A DNA stretch of 64,000 nucleotides from Bicyclus anynana (lineage: Eukaryota > Arthropoda > Insecta > Lepidoptera > Nymphalidae): positions 4,689,773-4,753,772 of the forward strand of contig NC_069091.1 of the NCBI RefSeq assembly GCF_947172395.1, given 5' to 3'. Below the pieces are notes generated by a model, which saw only the letters and a program-made list of their open reading frames with translations, was not told where the DNA came from and did not search any database. Within the stretch, counting starts at the first letter, position 1; each line of letters begins with the position of its first letter. The translations under genes and the position numbers were made by a program. Positions 45,091 to 56,970 of this stretch are shown here, piece by piece.

Positions 45091-45452
45091 TTAATAAATA
45101 GCTCAACGCCATTTTAATAAAATAATAAATACAGTTTTCAAAAATAAAAGCACTAAAATAACATTAAGCGAGCTAAAATCCAAAACTCGCCCAACCTGGA
45201 GTAATACAACCGGCCATACATCAAGGCGCTCCATTCTAATGGTAATGCGGGATATACGCGCACCGATATTGTGCCGGTCCCTCCTGCCATAACAAATGTT
45301 TATTTTATACACAACGCCACTAACAATAGTGTGCAAATACCTAAACACCGTAAATGGTGGCGATGCGATTTAGATGATAATGCCGCACGGAAATAATAAT
45401 GGACGCTCGTAATTTAGTTCGCGCTGCCCGACCGCGGTTTCCAATTAATGGG
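45091..45452. other. Non-coding; moderately complex
   Basis: Less AT-rich than usual (45180-45450), with no domain in any frame and no repeat match. Confidence 0.35.
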
Positions 45453-45830
45453 TTCGTTTTTCGATTGTTATGGGCGACTTTTTGTTTTCTGCGGTGGATG
45501 TTTTTGTGTAAATCATGAATTTAATTGTATATTAAATATAACCTAACGATTATATCTACGTTTTTTAAAAAATATTATTTTGTTGCCTTATTTTCTTACC
45601 AGCCGATTCCGTAAAAGCTGAAAGTTCGTCCTATTATCTACCATAAGTAGGTAGGTAAGTAATTTTAGATTACTAGTAAGTATTTTTCGATTGTTATGGG
45701 CGACTTTTTGTTTTTTTGCGGTGGATATAGATATCTACGTTTTTTAAATTATTATTTTGTTGGCTTCTTTTCTTACTAGCTGATTTCGTAAAACCAGAAA
45801 GTTTGTCATACTACCCTAAGTAAGTAAATG
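45453..45830. repeat. Tandem duplication, ~234-bp spacing
   Basis: Units at about 45453-45660 and 45687-45830 share TTTTCGATTGTTATGGGCGA, CTACGTTTTTTAAA, TATTATTTTGTTG and TTTCTTAC(C/T)AGC. The second is shorter by an internal deletion. Confidence 0.75.
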
Positions 45831-45973
45831 GTATGGCATGATATGATAGGTAGACAAGGAGGAACTATAGCGGCTTTTTTTCTATCAAGTTCGAATGGTT
45901 AGACCGATAGCCACAATCTTCCAAGGAGATACATATTTTTTAACTCTTTTTATGTATAATATTAGTAATCATT

Positions 45974-46290
45974 AATCATTAAGTCAAGCCATGATAGCCT
46001 AGTGGATATGACCTCTGCCTCCGATTCTGGAGGGTGTGGGTTCGAATCCTGTCTGGGGCATGCACCTCCAACTTTTCAGTTGTGTGCATTTTTAAAAATT
46101 AATTATCACGTGTCTCAAGCGGTGAAGGAAAACATCGTGAGGAAACCTGCATACCAGAGAATTTTCTTAATTCTCTGCGTGTGTGAAGTCTGCCAATCCG
46201 CATTGGGCCAGCGTGGTGGACTATTGGCCTAACCCTTCTCATTCTGAGAGGAGACTCGAGCTCAGCAGTGAGCCGAAATGGGTTGATAAC
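45974..46290 (+). mobile_element. tRNA-headed SINE (family B), near full length
   Basis: Matches 1209-1522 closely, with GGGTTCGAATCCTGTCTGGG in the head. TAGTAATCATT at 45963-45973 and 46297-46307 is a probable 11-bp target duplication. Confidence 0.82.
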
Positions 46291-46308
46291 GTAACGTAGT
46301 AATCATTT

Positions 46309-48529
46309 GGAACAATCGTCAGAAACTTAACTTCAAGAAAAATTTTTGCAAGAGACCGCGAAAAACACTACTCAAGATTAACTTTAACGGTGTTTTTCGA
46401 CGGATCCTCGCTCAAGGTTCGGTCCTCAGCTTTTAGACTATTGTCTTACCTACTATAGAATAGAGAATATTGATTAAAATGCTAATGTTGACTCTTATAG
46501 GACTCAAATGTGTTTACAAATATAAGAAAACTAATATCGAACAAAGGTTATGATTCACAACACTTGTCAGGACAACTTAATTAACAAATCAAACTGTTAC
46601 CAAAATAAGACACTAGAATGGCAGAGAATGACCTTGAGTGGAGTCACGCACTTGTGAACGATGTGTGTAGGGTTAAAGGATCCTTTGACTGATATCAAAC
46701 ACTCCCCTTTTCCACTCAAGTCACTCTCCCCGCCTATCCCAAGTAACCTATAAAGAATTACACAACAAGAGATGTGGACGGCTCGAACGCCACGAGTTTC
46801 CAATAATACACTGTAATCTTTGGCCACGAGCACTTTGAAGCCTACTATTTCCTACACTATTTATTAAAAACATGTAAATTTAAAAGCGGCCAACGCGGGG
46901 ATAACATGACTCTTTTTTTAATACAATACATAAATATGTAACATATAAATAGATAAACTTTTATATTCACAACTTTAATAGGATGTATGAGTATTATCTA
47001 TAGAATAGGTATCTACAAAATATTTCGCAACACCGCCACGTGTAAGCGCCTACATGTTTAATTTGATATTTAAAGGTAGCCCCACACCTGACAGCCTTAA
47101 CACTCATGCATATTCATGTAGCGTGATTAATCATCCCCTTAAAATAGGGCTGACACATACAACAGAGTTATAATACTTAGTCGAAATTTCGATATTACGA
47201 GTGCCTACAACGTTAAGTAACCTCTATGATGGTAAATAATAATGAGTATTTCGTAGCTTTGCGTATCAAAGAAAATACTGCAAAATTTTTCTTCTTTGAC
47301 TACAGAAGGGTATAGAGGGAAGTATCTTATTTATTTACTTTTTATTGCACACTTAAATATATACGAGACAAAGAAACAGAAGTGCACGAATGCGTTCTTA
47401 TTTGCTAAACTATTCTTGCAGACAAAAGGATTAGTCAAAACGCGGGATAGTGCCTAAATATATACTTATAAATAGTAGGTACCTACCTATTATTTATAAG
47501 TATTTCAAAACGTCATTATTTCGGGCTAAGGTAGGTACATAGATAAGTATAGGTATTAGTTTTTTTAAACCTAAACTAATTTCTCTAGGTATTTGTTTTA
47601 CCGTGCAGACATATTCGTTTGTTGATATTGTAACAAAAAGTATCTGTTAATATGCGTGGTATGGTGGTATTTGCCAACGAATCTGGGTGGACCGTAAGAA
47701 GTGCGTTGCTTGAATAATCCCCCTTGAATAATAATAAAAAAATCAATCAGTGACATAAATAGAAATACTTTGAAGACTCAAAAAACATAGATCTTACCAA
47801 AAGTAGAATTCGATAGCTTTATAACAATGGTTTAAGAACAAAGGCCTTAATGATCATTATAATGTCTGAAAAAATAGCTAACAAAAAAGGGAAACTTCCT
47901 AAATGACACCCCTATCAAAGCACCTACAAGATACGCCGTTATTGTACGGAATTTCGTGAAATATAACGAAGTATTAGTTATGCACGCTAGTGCAATTTGT
48001 TACGGGAAATTGAGCGCGCAAACGAAATTGTGTGTAAATATTTGAACATGGAGTATGTACTATCGGCCTCTCGATTCATTTATTTACTTGATTTAGATGG
48101 ATTAGTTAATAATAATGCTTTATGTGTTTATTAGCACGATATATTGGTTAAATAGGGATTAATAATGCAGTTAAACTAACTAAAAACCGTATACACACGC
48201 ATTTAGTTATGATTTGTTGTTTTTAAAAATATTGAGTGGTAGAGAGTCAGTTAAACAGGGGTCTACGGGAGAGGCTAGGACGTAGTATCTTTAGCCTTAT
48301 CAACTGCAGGCTGACTGAAGTGGCTTTGGAGACAGACTATCGGCGATAGGTATAAACATTCTAAACAGACTATTTTTTTTTAATTGGCACGGCACAGGCC
48401 GGTGTCACTGCTGCCCGACACCGGCGCGTAAAAATCCAGGCCAGCGAATGACCAACCCGCAGGCCCAGTGGACCCATGGTCATTATTACGGGCACTACCT
48501 TCTTAATATGAGTAACAAGAATACCGTTT
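46309..48529. other. Non-coding; no supported gene
   Basis: AT-rich. An inverted TACTTATAAATAGTAGGTACC / GGTACCTACCTATTATTTATAAGTA pair lies at 47460-47500. The stretch 47920-48050 is slightly more complex. A GC-rich stretch at 48385-48500 (CACAGGCCGGTGTCACTGC) is an unclassified repeat-like patch. Confidence 0.4.
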
Positions 48530-48592
48530 TGTTTGGAAGTCCATGCAAGAGGTCTATGTCCAGCAGTGGACATGCATTGGTTTCAAATAACA
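48530..48592 (+). mobile_element. RTE-type LINE tail, small fragment
   Basis: GTTTGGAAGTCCATGCAAGA and GTCCAGCAGTGGACATGCAT match the end of the RTE tails. Confidence 0.6.
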
Positions 48593-50009
48593 AATGCTTC
48601 GAAAAAAAATGAATATAATATGAAAGTACTTATTCTATCATAATTGGTCCATGTTTCACCATCAGAAAGAGAGTAAAGATAATGTATGCCACTCGTTCTC
48701 TGGAATATGGCTTACGCGCATGTTTCGATATTTTAAATTAGAGAACTTTTATTCAAATATTATATTTAGATATCTATGTTGGATTTTAACCCGCCAACCT
48801 GCATTGGAACAGCATGGTAAGTCTAAGCACAGTAGATATATTACAAGCAGTATAATAACTCGGCCGTATTTTTGAAATAAATACCTACAGCCACGCGCTC
48901 CGTAAACATGTGATAGGGCTGCCCGGCTCCAGCATTTTAATTACATTTGCCAACTTTGTGTTTCCATTTAGTTATGTGATTGTAAATATACTTTTTTTTA
49001 AATAAACAAATAAAATACTTTGTAAATTGTAGTAAAATAGGAAGTGATCAATAAAATGCGTGTTGTTTTTTGATTGGTAGATTTAAATAAGGCTGATACT
49101 AATCAATGATCTTGAAGGACCTTCATATATTTATTTTGGTGATGCCATCTATCTATTACCACCACACTAGGTGACCAAATAATAAAAAATCGGTCAAGTG
49201 CGTGTCGGGCCAGGCGCAGTGTAGGGTTCCGTAGATTATGTTAGCACTTTAATCCCTTATGTAATGTACAAAAATACCGATAACGATACCCCCACACTAT
49301 AGAATAGACGATAAAAAATTGACCCTGACTTGGCATGTAGGGAAGGAACTACAAAAAATAAATTGAGATTGACCGGGTTCGCTAGTAGTTTAATAAAAAA
49401 ATCTGGATAGGTATATTGATATCAGCTGGCTCTTTACTTTTTTTATTCAAATACATTAAAGTATGAGCAACACAATAATGTTGTTAAATTCAAACAACTT
49501 CTTTACGTAACTTCTTTATTACATTAAAATACAGGTATACAAAACATACATGTCATAAGATTTAAATCTATGTATTACATAATAATCAAAGAAAACAACC
49601 TAAATGAAGAAGTTAATAAATAATTATTTAATAATATTATATTAACGTTTACGTCATTTACCTATTTACACAATTTTATCATTTAAGCATTTATTTATAT
49701 ATATATTTATTAAATTATGCCTTTAGAATACAAAATATTAATCAAACTTTATAAAAATAATAACTTTTTTCCTAGTCGTCATAATTAAAAAAACCAATAC
49801 ACTGCGTTCGTCACCGCGGCACAGTCGCAACGGTCTTCACCCCACGATCACCCCACGTACGAGGTGCGTAGGTATAGCTCGCGTTTCGACCTTTAGTATG
49901 AAGTCCAACTACTGCTTGTAATATATCTACTGTGGTCTAAGCTCCTAGCTCCAAATATATACTTGAAATAATAACCACTTACAATATTCTATCTATACTA
50001 ATACCTATT
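48593..50009. other. Non-coding with one dispersed repeat
   Basis: Bases 49180-49390 (AAATCGGTCAAGTGCGTGTC ... AGGGTTCCGTAG) belong to a repeat also touched at 6780-6840. Nothing else is supported. Confidence 0.45.
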
Positions 50010-50188
50010 ATAAAGCTGAAGAGTTTGTTTGTTTGTTTGATTGAACGCGCTAATCTCAGGAACTACTGGTTCGATTTGAAAATTTTTTTAGTGTTTGATT
50101 GCCCATTTATCGAGGTAGGCTATATATTATCCCCGTATTCCTACGGGAACGGGAACCACGCGAGTGGAACCGCGCGGCGTCAGCTAGT
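50010..50188 (+). repeat. Dispersed repeat family E
   Basis: AAAGCTGAAGAGTTTGTTTG to GGAACCGCGCGGCGTCAGCT. Confidence 0.72.
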
Positions 50189-50750
50189 TATTTATATTCT
50201 AATAACTTCAACTGAAAAAGAAAATTTAAAATAAAAGAAATAGACTATTTTTGTTCGCCACCGCTAACAAATCATCCAAGTACCTAACTCATAAATATTC
50301 TTAACATATTTTTCATTGTTTTTTTACCAACCGCACAATTTAACAGTAATTTTTCATATTCAAAAATCGTAACACAAAAGCTAAAGTTGAAAAGATTTAC
50401 GTTCATAGGATTAACCCGCGCGTGCCCACAACTTTTTTTTCCATTCATAAAAAATAGTTTAGTACAAGGTTACAATATGGTTTTTTATATTAGCATACGG
50501 GACATTAAAGTCGTAAGGTTTACATCTGTCGTAGGGCGGGGTCGAGTAAGATGCATTTCGTATTTATGCAAATAGACGATTAGCAGTATGATGGGATTAC
50601 AATATTGCCATTTGTATAATTTCCGCAACCCTATTTTGATGATACTCTGTAGGTGTTGAGTTACGTAGTTATGTTGAATGTTGTAGTTCAGTGGTTAGCA
50701 TGTATGGCTATCGATAATAAGGGTTCCGATTTTTGGATTATGAAAATACT
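50189..50750. other. Non-coding, nothing recognised
   Basis: AT-rich; no supported feature. Confidence 0.4.
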
Positions 50751-51157
50751 AGCGGATGCCAGACACTTCATCCGCGTAAAAACCTACCCTACCAAACCCC
50801 TACTGAATCCTACTCCTAATCGGTCCAGCCGTTATTGTGTTATAAATAGTGTAACTAACACGCCTTTTTTACACCTAAAGTAGCGGACCCGCTCAAGCTT
50901 CTCTTTGACTTATGATGCACTTCTTCCCTATCCCTACCTTACCCTGCTTCTACCCTATTCCTACCATACCCCTACATTACCTCTACCCTACTTTTATCCT
51001 ACCCCTAGGATTTAGGGGTTTGAAAAATAGATGTTGGCCTATTCTCATAGATACCGGATAAGTACAAAAAAATTCATCAAAATCGGTCAAGCCGTTTCGG
51101 GGGAGTATAGCAACGAAAACTGTGAAAACACGAGAATTTTATATATTAGATTAAAAA
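50751..51157 (-). repeat. Dispersed repeat with CCCTA minisatellite
   Basis: A family G-like piece (50751-50879) is followed by a reverse-oriented copy of the element at 40817. It has an AGCGGACCCGCTCAAGCTTC end, a roughly 85-bp CCCTA-rich tract (50925-51008), a body with AAAATCGGTCAAGCCGTTTC, and the AACACGAGAATTTTATATAT end. Confidence 0.7.
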
Positions 51158-52317
51158 TTGGGTGTGACTTGGAAGATAAGTTAGGCTACCTGTTTCGGTT
51201 GCAACCATCTTATAGCAATCGTTTCAGGCTCAAGCATTCCAAGCTCGCCGATTCAATCTCGAGCGACGTGGTGGGTTTAAGCACCATATTCCTTCTTGTA
51301 TCGATAAGGAGAGAAGCCTGGTTCTGCACCATGAAGGGATCTATAAAAATAGACTAATGATGACGAGTTGAATATTTATCTAACAGTTAAGTAGCGTTTT
51401 ATAATTGAGCGGACCTGAGTTTGACTATCAGCGTGGGCTATTTTTTTTTAATATTAACAGTGGTTACAATCTTGGTTATAGTTACCACTTGTAGTTGAAC
51501 CTACTACGTACGAACACGTAGTAACTAAAGGTATAAACTAAAGGTAGTAGCCAAGGCATGGCCATCATCATATGAGTATCTGTAAGTATAGCAAAAAATG
51601 CCACATAAAATCTTATCAGGGGTTAGAGGTATTATATGTAAAGTTTGTATGATAGTGGTATATTATAATTATATTATGTATACAGTGTATACATAAAGTT
51701 TGGGCTAGTTAAAAAACATAATGTGCCTTAGATAATATCTGTCTATGATCCTATGAAATAAATAGCTAAGTACCTACCAATAGGGATGATGACAGTTTTT
51801 TTAAATTGTATATATATTAACAGTATACTAATAGCAAAGCAATTTTGTAAAAGTAACAGGGTATCTACGATCATTACTTTCGGAGCTACAGGCGCTGCCG
51901 CGGATCCCTGAAAAACGCTCCATACAAAATGGCACGATTTAGTGACATCGTTGGCTCGCTGATCGTTAGGTTTGTATGGGCGTTCAAACAAAATTACTAA
52001 TATCTTTGTTATTTGTGCGTTTATGTTTATAGTTCATTTATTGAAAATGTCACATTTAATGTAAGGAAGTTAAAAATGTATGAATTTTCATCTAATTACG
52101 ATAAAAAAAATTTAATAGATTTTGAAATTTTGTAATCTTATTTATTTTGCAAGTCTTTGCTTTTTATGTATAAATTAGTTAACATTGACATTATTTACCC
52201 GAATGTATCATAAAAATCAATATATTCAAACCTAGTCATCATCCCCATTTCCCTGTCAAAGGTTTCCTACATTGATCAGTGATGTTCCCGTAGTTTTATC
52301 AGTGTTATCAGTACAGG
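51158..52317. other. Non-coding with repeat-like patches
   Basis: 51180-51355 resembles dispersed sequence near 31190-31260 (TTAAACCCACCACG in reverse). 51885-51990 is GC-balanced and unassigned. No gene is supported. Confidence 0.4.
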
Positions 52318-52412
52318 ACAAAGTGCGGGCGACACATGTCAGGGCGTCAGAGGCGATCGCGCGGCAATCCGTCAGCCGCTCCCGGGGGAGCGTGTCATAC
52401 GCTCACCGCGCT
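52318..52412. promoter_or_regulatory. CpG-rich patch, possible regulatory element
   Basis: GAGGCGATCGCGCGGCAATC and CCCGGGGGAGCG stand out from the AT-rich setting. There is no adjacent splice donor that I would trust. Confidence 0.35.
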
Positions 52413-52754
52413 CATTTGTTACTTCACTTGCTTGTAACGAGATAACGATTGCGTTTTCGGAAATATTTGGAAATAACCTTATTAGACAGTAGGTAGATAG
52501 ATTTAGATATAGTACGCGGTAGAAGTGAACTCTGCGCAGTAATTTTCGGATGTTGGCGACGTACGGCGAGTAACCTTAAAGCAAACTCGACGCCATTACA
52601 ATCGCGTACGAAACTTTCAATAGGCTAATCGCCTGCTGTACAAAACTAAGAAGATTGTTTGCATAGAGGCAGTTTAGATGCCTAGAAACTCTAATCACAT
52701 TTAATTAACGTAATTGTAATATTTTTATGTAATGTCATTCGCTACAAGGCATCG

Positions 52755-52817
52755 GTTTGTGAATGGCGCTTGCGGTGACGTGATATAATCACATCACTGC
52801 AAACGCCAATCACGCTG
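52755..52817. repeat. Hairpin with transition-only mismatches
   Basis: Arms 52765-52784 and 52788-52807 pair at 17 of 20 positions around a 3-bp loop, with partial pairing continuing outward. All three mismatches are C/T or G/A type. Confidence 0.75.
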
Positions 52818-54072
52818 TTATCTCTATGAATGACGTCACTTGCTAATGTGTTTCGGCGGCAAAAAATTTACGTAGATATTTTTTCATTTATATAAATTTA
52901 CTGGTAGTATTTGCGGAACAAAATAAAATATAATACTTTCATAATTCAGTTTAAATACTGTTTACAAATGAAGTAAGCAAGTAGCCTAATAAGTACATAT
53001 TTGACTTCCTTAATACTGGGCAGTCACGTAGCACGCTTCTAACACTTTGGTTTATAATTATACCTGCGCAGATTACCGCCATTCTTAAAAGAGGTGCTTA
53101 TACTTTCTTGCTGACTCTTCTGAGTAAGAATCTGCCTTCTAAACCAGTAGGTAAATAATTGAAACCATAGACAAACTTGACTTTCAAAAGTTTACAAGCA
53201 CTTTTAAAAACTAAACCTTGTCGAAATAAACGAATTTGAATTAGACTCAATTATTTTTAGTTCTAATTATTAGTTTAAACTCTTAAGTCTTAAATGCAGA
53301 AAAATCAATGAAATTAAACGAAAGTTACATATGATGCCTACGACTTTCCCAAATCTAAAATTATATGCTATAGCTATTACTAACAAGCATGGTCTGCGAT
53401 TTAATGCTATTGTTAAAGTCAATGGTTTCCAACCTAAAACCAAATGGGTCTTGTTTCCACTTAATCATTATTTATTACCTACAAAATTGAAAAGTCTACA
53501 ATTATTTCGCAATAACATAAAGGGCCTGATAGTATTTTAACGAACCTTTCAAAACGATCATCCAATTGGATTTACCAATCTACGATCGGAATGATTTCCG
53601 TCCATATTTTCCAGTACGCTGAGTCAACATGGCCAGTCACCGGCGCAATGAAAATATTGCCCATTTATCTTTCGTTTTTCCTCCGAACCCCGCGATTTAA
53701 CTCCAACTGTGAACGTGAATTGTGTGTGCAATGTCACAATTCATTTATCGGTTCGCTGATATGTGAAATCACTATATTGTTTGACGTCGACGCGTATTTT
53801 CAATTCGATGGCTGCATGTATCCGAAATGGATTCATCCTGATCCCTGTATAGGAAAATTTGTTCTATAAGTATATGGTGGAAATTCAATGGCGGATTTGT
53901 AAGCAGGTTAATTATAGGCTGTAGATTTTAGGGGATGGTAAATTTGGCCCAATACGTTTTGTCTTACAGAAATGAAGAGAATGAACAGTAGAACTAACCT
54001 ACTATACCGTACGTATCTACTATACAGTGCTAATATATAAAAAGTTGATGTCGAATTTCCGAGGTCTGTAAT
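52818..54072. other. Non-coding; one complex patch
   Basis: 53560-53875 is more evenly composed and lacks repeat matches. Its 92-codon plus-strand frame shows no known domain and is not called a gene. A TGACGTCA site is at 52831-52838. The rest is AT-rich. Confidence 0.4.
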
Positions 54073-54177
54073 GCCTAATTCGGACTACTTTAGTATTTTA
54101 GTCGAGTACGAACAATTTTTGGATTTACCGCCCAAAAATAGTTCGTACTCGACTAAAATACTACTACCGAACTAGGC
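54073..54177. repeat. Foldback element
   Basis: The core arms 54093-54113 and 54141-54161 (GTATTTTAGTCGAGTACGAA...) are perfect 21-bp complements. Outer GCCTAATTCGG and CCGAACTAGGC pair with one mismatch. About 105 bp in total. Confidence 0.85.
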
Positions 54178-54248
54178 CTAAGGGCGGCAAAAAATTAACA
54201 GCCTACTAGCGGCAAATTGGAAAATCAGCCACTACAGTTCGTTGCATG

Positions 54249-54580
54249 TAGCATGGTGCGGGTGACAGTTCCTTTCACTCTTGAAAATTTGCCGCAATTC
54301 ACGATAATAGTGCGTGACGGCTGATGGCCTCCGTGGCGCAGTGGTATGCGCGGTAGATTTACAAGACCGAGGTCCTGGGTTCGATCCCCGGCTGGGCCGA
54401 TTGAGGTTTTTTTAGTTGGTCCAGGTCTGGCTCATGGGAGGCTTTGGCCATGGCTAGTTGCCACCCTAACTAAGTTGTAACGGCTAACTTGTAAAGAATT
54501 GAAAAAAAAAAGGAATTATGTTGTCATAGTACGTAACGTCATAAAGGAGACTGTCACCGTACCCATGCATCTGAAAAACA
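54249..54580. mobile_element. MITE split by a SINE
   Basis: The ends match the 130-bp MITE at 14559-14688: TAGCATGG...GGGTGACAG and CTTTCACTCTTGAAAATTTG on the left, CTGTCACCGTACCCATGC and CTGAAAAACACT on the right. A family A SINE occupies the middle. Confidence 0.8.
54326..54511 (+). mobile_element. tRNA-headed SINE (family A), internally deleted, nested in a MITE
   Basis: Full tRNA-like head (GGCCTCCGTGGCGCAGTGG, GGGTTCGATCCCCGGC), then a body with a large internal deletion, ending GGCTAACTTGTAAAGAATTG and an A-run. Confidence 0.82.
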
Positions 54581-54889
54581 CTAGGGAGAATATTTTACCT
54601 ACAACAAAAGGAAACAGTGTTAAACTTGAATGATTAACCTCAATTGAAGCTTCAGAAAAGACCCACCAACCTACCTAATGATTTGATCCCCAATGAGGAA
54701 GTACGAAAAAAAGAACCAAAGCTCAAAGAGTTGCAAATAAGTAAGTACGTACTGGACACAGTTCGAAGTACGTACTGATGAACGTTGTGATCCTAAGGTT
54801 TTAAACGAGGACCGCGCATTGGAAGGTACAGTTTATGACGAGCTCCACTAGGTGCAGCACGCTATTCTCTAACGATGTTTTGTAAGTGC

Positions 54890-55030
54890 AAATTCTATAG
54901 CCTGCCTTCCTCGATAAATGGGCTATATATCACTGAAAGTATTTTTCAAATCGGACCAGTAGTTGCTGAGATTAGCGCGTTCAATCAAACAAACAAACAA
55001 ACTCTTCAGCTTTATAATATTAGTATAGAT
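54890..55030 (-). repeat. Dispersed repeat family E, partial
   Basis: TTTTCAAATCGGACCAGTAG to CTTCAGCTTTATAATATTAG in reverse. Confidence 0.7.
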
Positions 55031-56509
55031 TAAAGTTTTGTAAACTAATCAGATAATAACTCAATTCTTATAATCGTAAATCCCGCAGGATACTACTATT
55101 CTTTATTCCGCATTTTCCTAAAAAATATTTTAAAAGAAAATGCCAATATAACAAAAAAGTTACTTTGATACCCTCTATTACAGAGTAGAAAAATTACGAT
55201 TCAGCTGTTAGTTTTGCTACTGGACACTAGATGGCGCAGTTAACAAACTACGTATAGACTTTTTACTCAAAAAGACTCAGAGCCATAGCCAGTTACAAAA
55301 ATTAAGCATGTTTGTCTCTATGGTATGATCAAAAGAACTAGAGCCCAGGACCAGAAAAATAAATAAAGTGGCGCCAATTTTAAATGCATTTATTTTATTT
55401 ATTTTATTTTCGGAATATGCTTTTGTTTGCGGTTTTGGCTATAGTTAATAAATAGAAAAGCAAAAGCACGTTAGTGTGTGAAACTGATTCCTAAAGGAAG
55501 GAATGCTACAACAAAATGCTTATAAATTATCATGATACTGAATAAGATGAGAAAAATTACTATCGCTGGGTATTATGTAATTTTCGTTTCAAAGATATGA
55601 TATTATTATATTATGATGTAATATATTTAATATTCATTATATGGAAAAGAAAGACTACAAGTTTAAATGTTTTTATTTTTTATTTTATGTTCATTGGTAA
55701 TTTCCATTGTTATCCCAAGTAAGAAAGTAGAAATATAAAAAAACACAACAAGCACTTCTAAAATAAAAACATCACAGACAATAAAATAACTATTAATAAA
55801 TGCTATAATATCAGATCCATTAACATTATCCAAATTAATTAATAATGTAGAAAACGGATGACATAAAAATAATATTTTACTTATTTCTAGAATTGAACGC
55901 TAAACAGTTTCGAGATTTTGGAATGAAACAGCAAAATTAAATATTAATGGAATAATGTTTCATTACTTAAATCTCATTTTTCCTCCTCTTGAGATGGATA
56001 AAAAAAAATCACTTATAAATACAATTTGTCGGATAAAAATCACCAAAACGAGAATTTGATTTAAAATCATAACAAAATAATAATGCCAACAAATGATAAT
56101 TTACAAACATGGGTGGTATTTACACATACATAAATACAGACAACAATGTAATTGACAAAAAAAATACAATTAACAATTAATATTTTTTTATATTATAATT
56201 AGTTATTTAAATATTGAGCAAGAATTGACATAATAATATTTATTTATTAACATAAGAATTAACATAATAATAATGGTCATGTACCTATTTGAGCCATTTG
56301 GTCACTTTCAAGCTTTTTATGATTTTGAATGAATAGATATTTTGAGCTTTGAAAAACTTAAAGCTAACATTTGACATTAGTACGTTCAACAATGCTACTC
56401 TTCTGAATGATACAAAAAATTATCATACAACAGAGAATCCTCTAAAATAAAACACGAATTTTTTAAAATGTAAATTACAATAATTATTACTTTGACAAAG
56501 ATTTGTGTC
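55031..56509. other. Non-coding, nothing recognised
   Basis: Very AT-rich with poly-A/T runs; no supported gene or repeat match. Confidence 0.5.
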
Positions 56510-56970
56510 AATTTTAAGAATATTTGTATTGTCAATCTATGTAGAAGGCTTTGGATGTGGTTAAAATGACAAACCAAGCGCGTTTGTGTGTATAGATAAA
56601 ACTATGTTTTGTAAAAAAAACATTTCTTCACACACACCAACACACTATTTGTTAACTTTCCAATCTTATCTGAACACCTTACAATAAAGCACGACGTTCC
56701 TATGTAGACAAACTAAACTAATATCTAGCCATTTTAAGAAGATACGTATAGTCCATCTATTTCTAGAAGTTCATTTGACTTTGCATGTGGGTAAGATGAT
56801 AGACCTAGCTAGTTTGTGTGTCTAAGCGAACTAAAGGTTCGTTTCGTTACAAAACATTTCTCGACTTTTACACACAAACGCACTGTTTGTCAACTTTCCA
56901 ATCTTATTTGTACAAATGTACACCTTACAACAAAGCATGAGTTCCATAAGAAGACAAATTATACTAATAT
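56510..56970. repeat. Tandem duplication, ~230-bp unit
   Basis: Units at about 56510-56735 and 56740-56970 share ATTTTAAGAA, TTTGGATGTGG/TTTGCATGTGG, GTTTGTGTGT, ACACTATTTGTTAACTTTCC/GCACTGTTTGTCAACTTTCC and ACCTTACAA(T/C)AAAGCA. Divergence suggests an old event. Confidence 0.75.

Noticed and set aside
53591..53869. 92-codon plus-strand frame as a possible gene
   Set aside because: No recognisable domain, no supporting splice structure, and no coding bias beyond mild compositional complexity.
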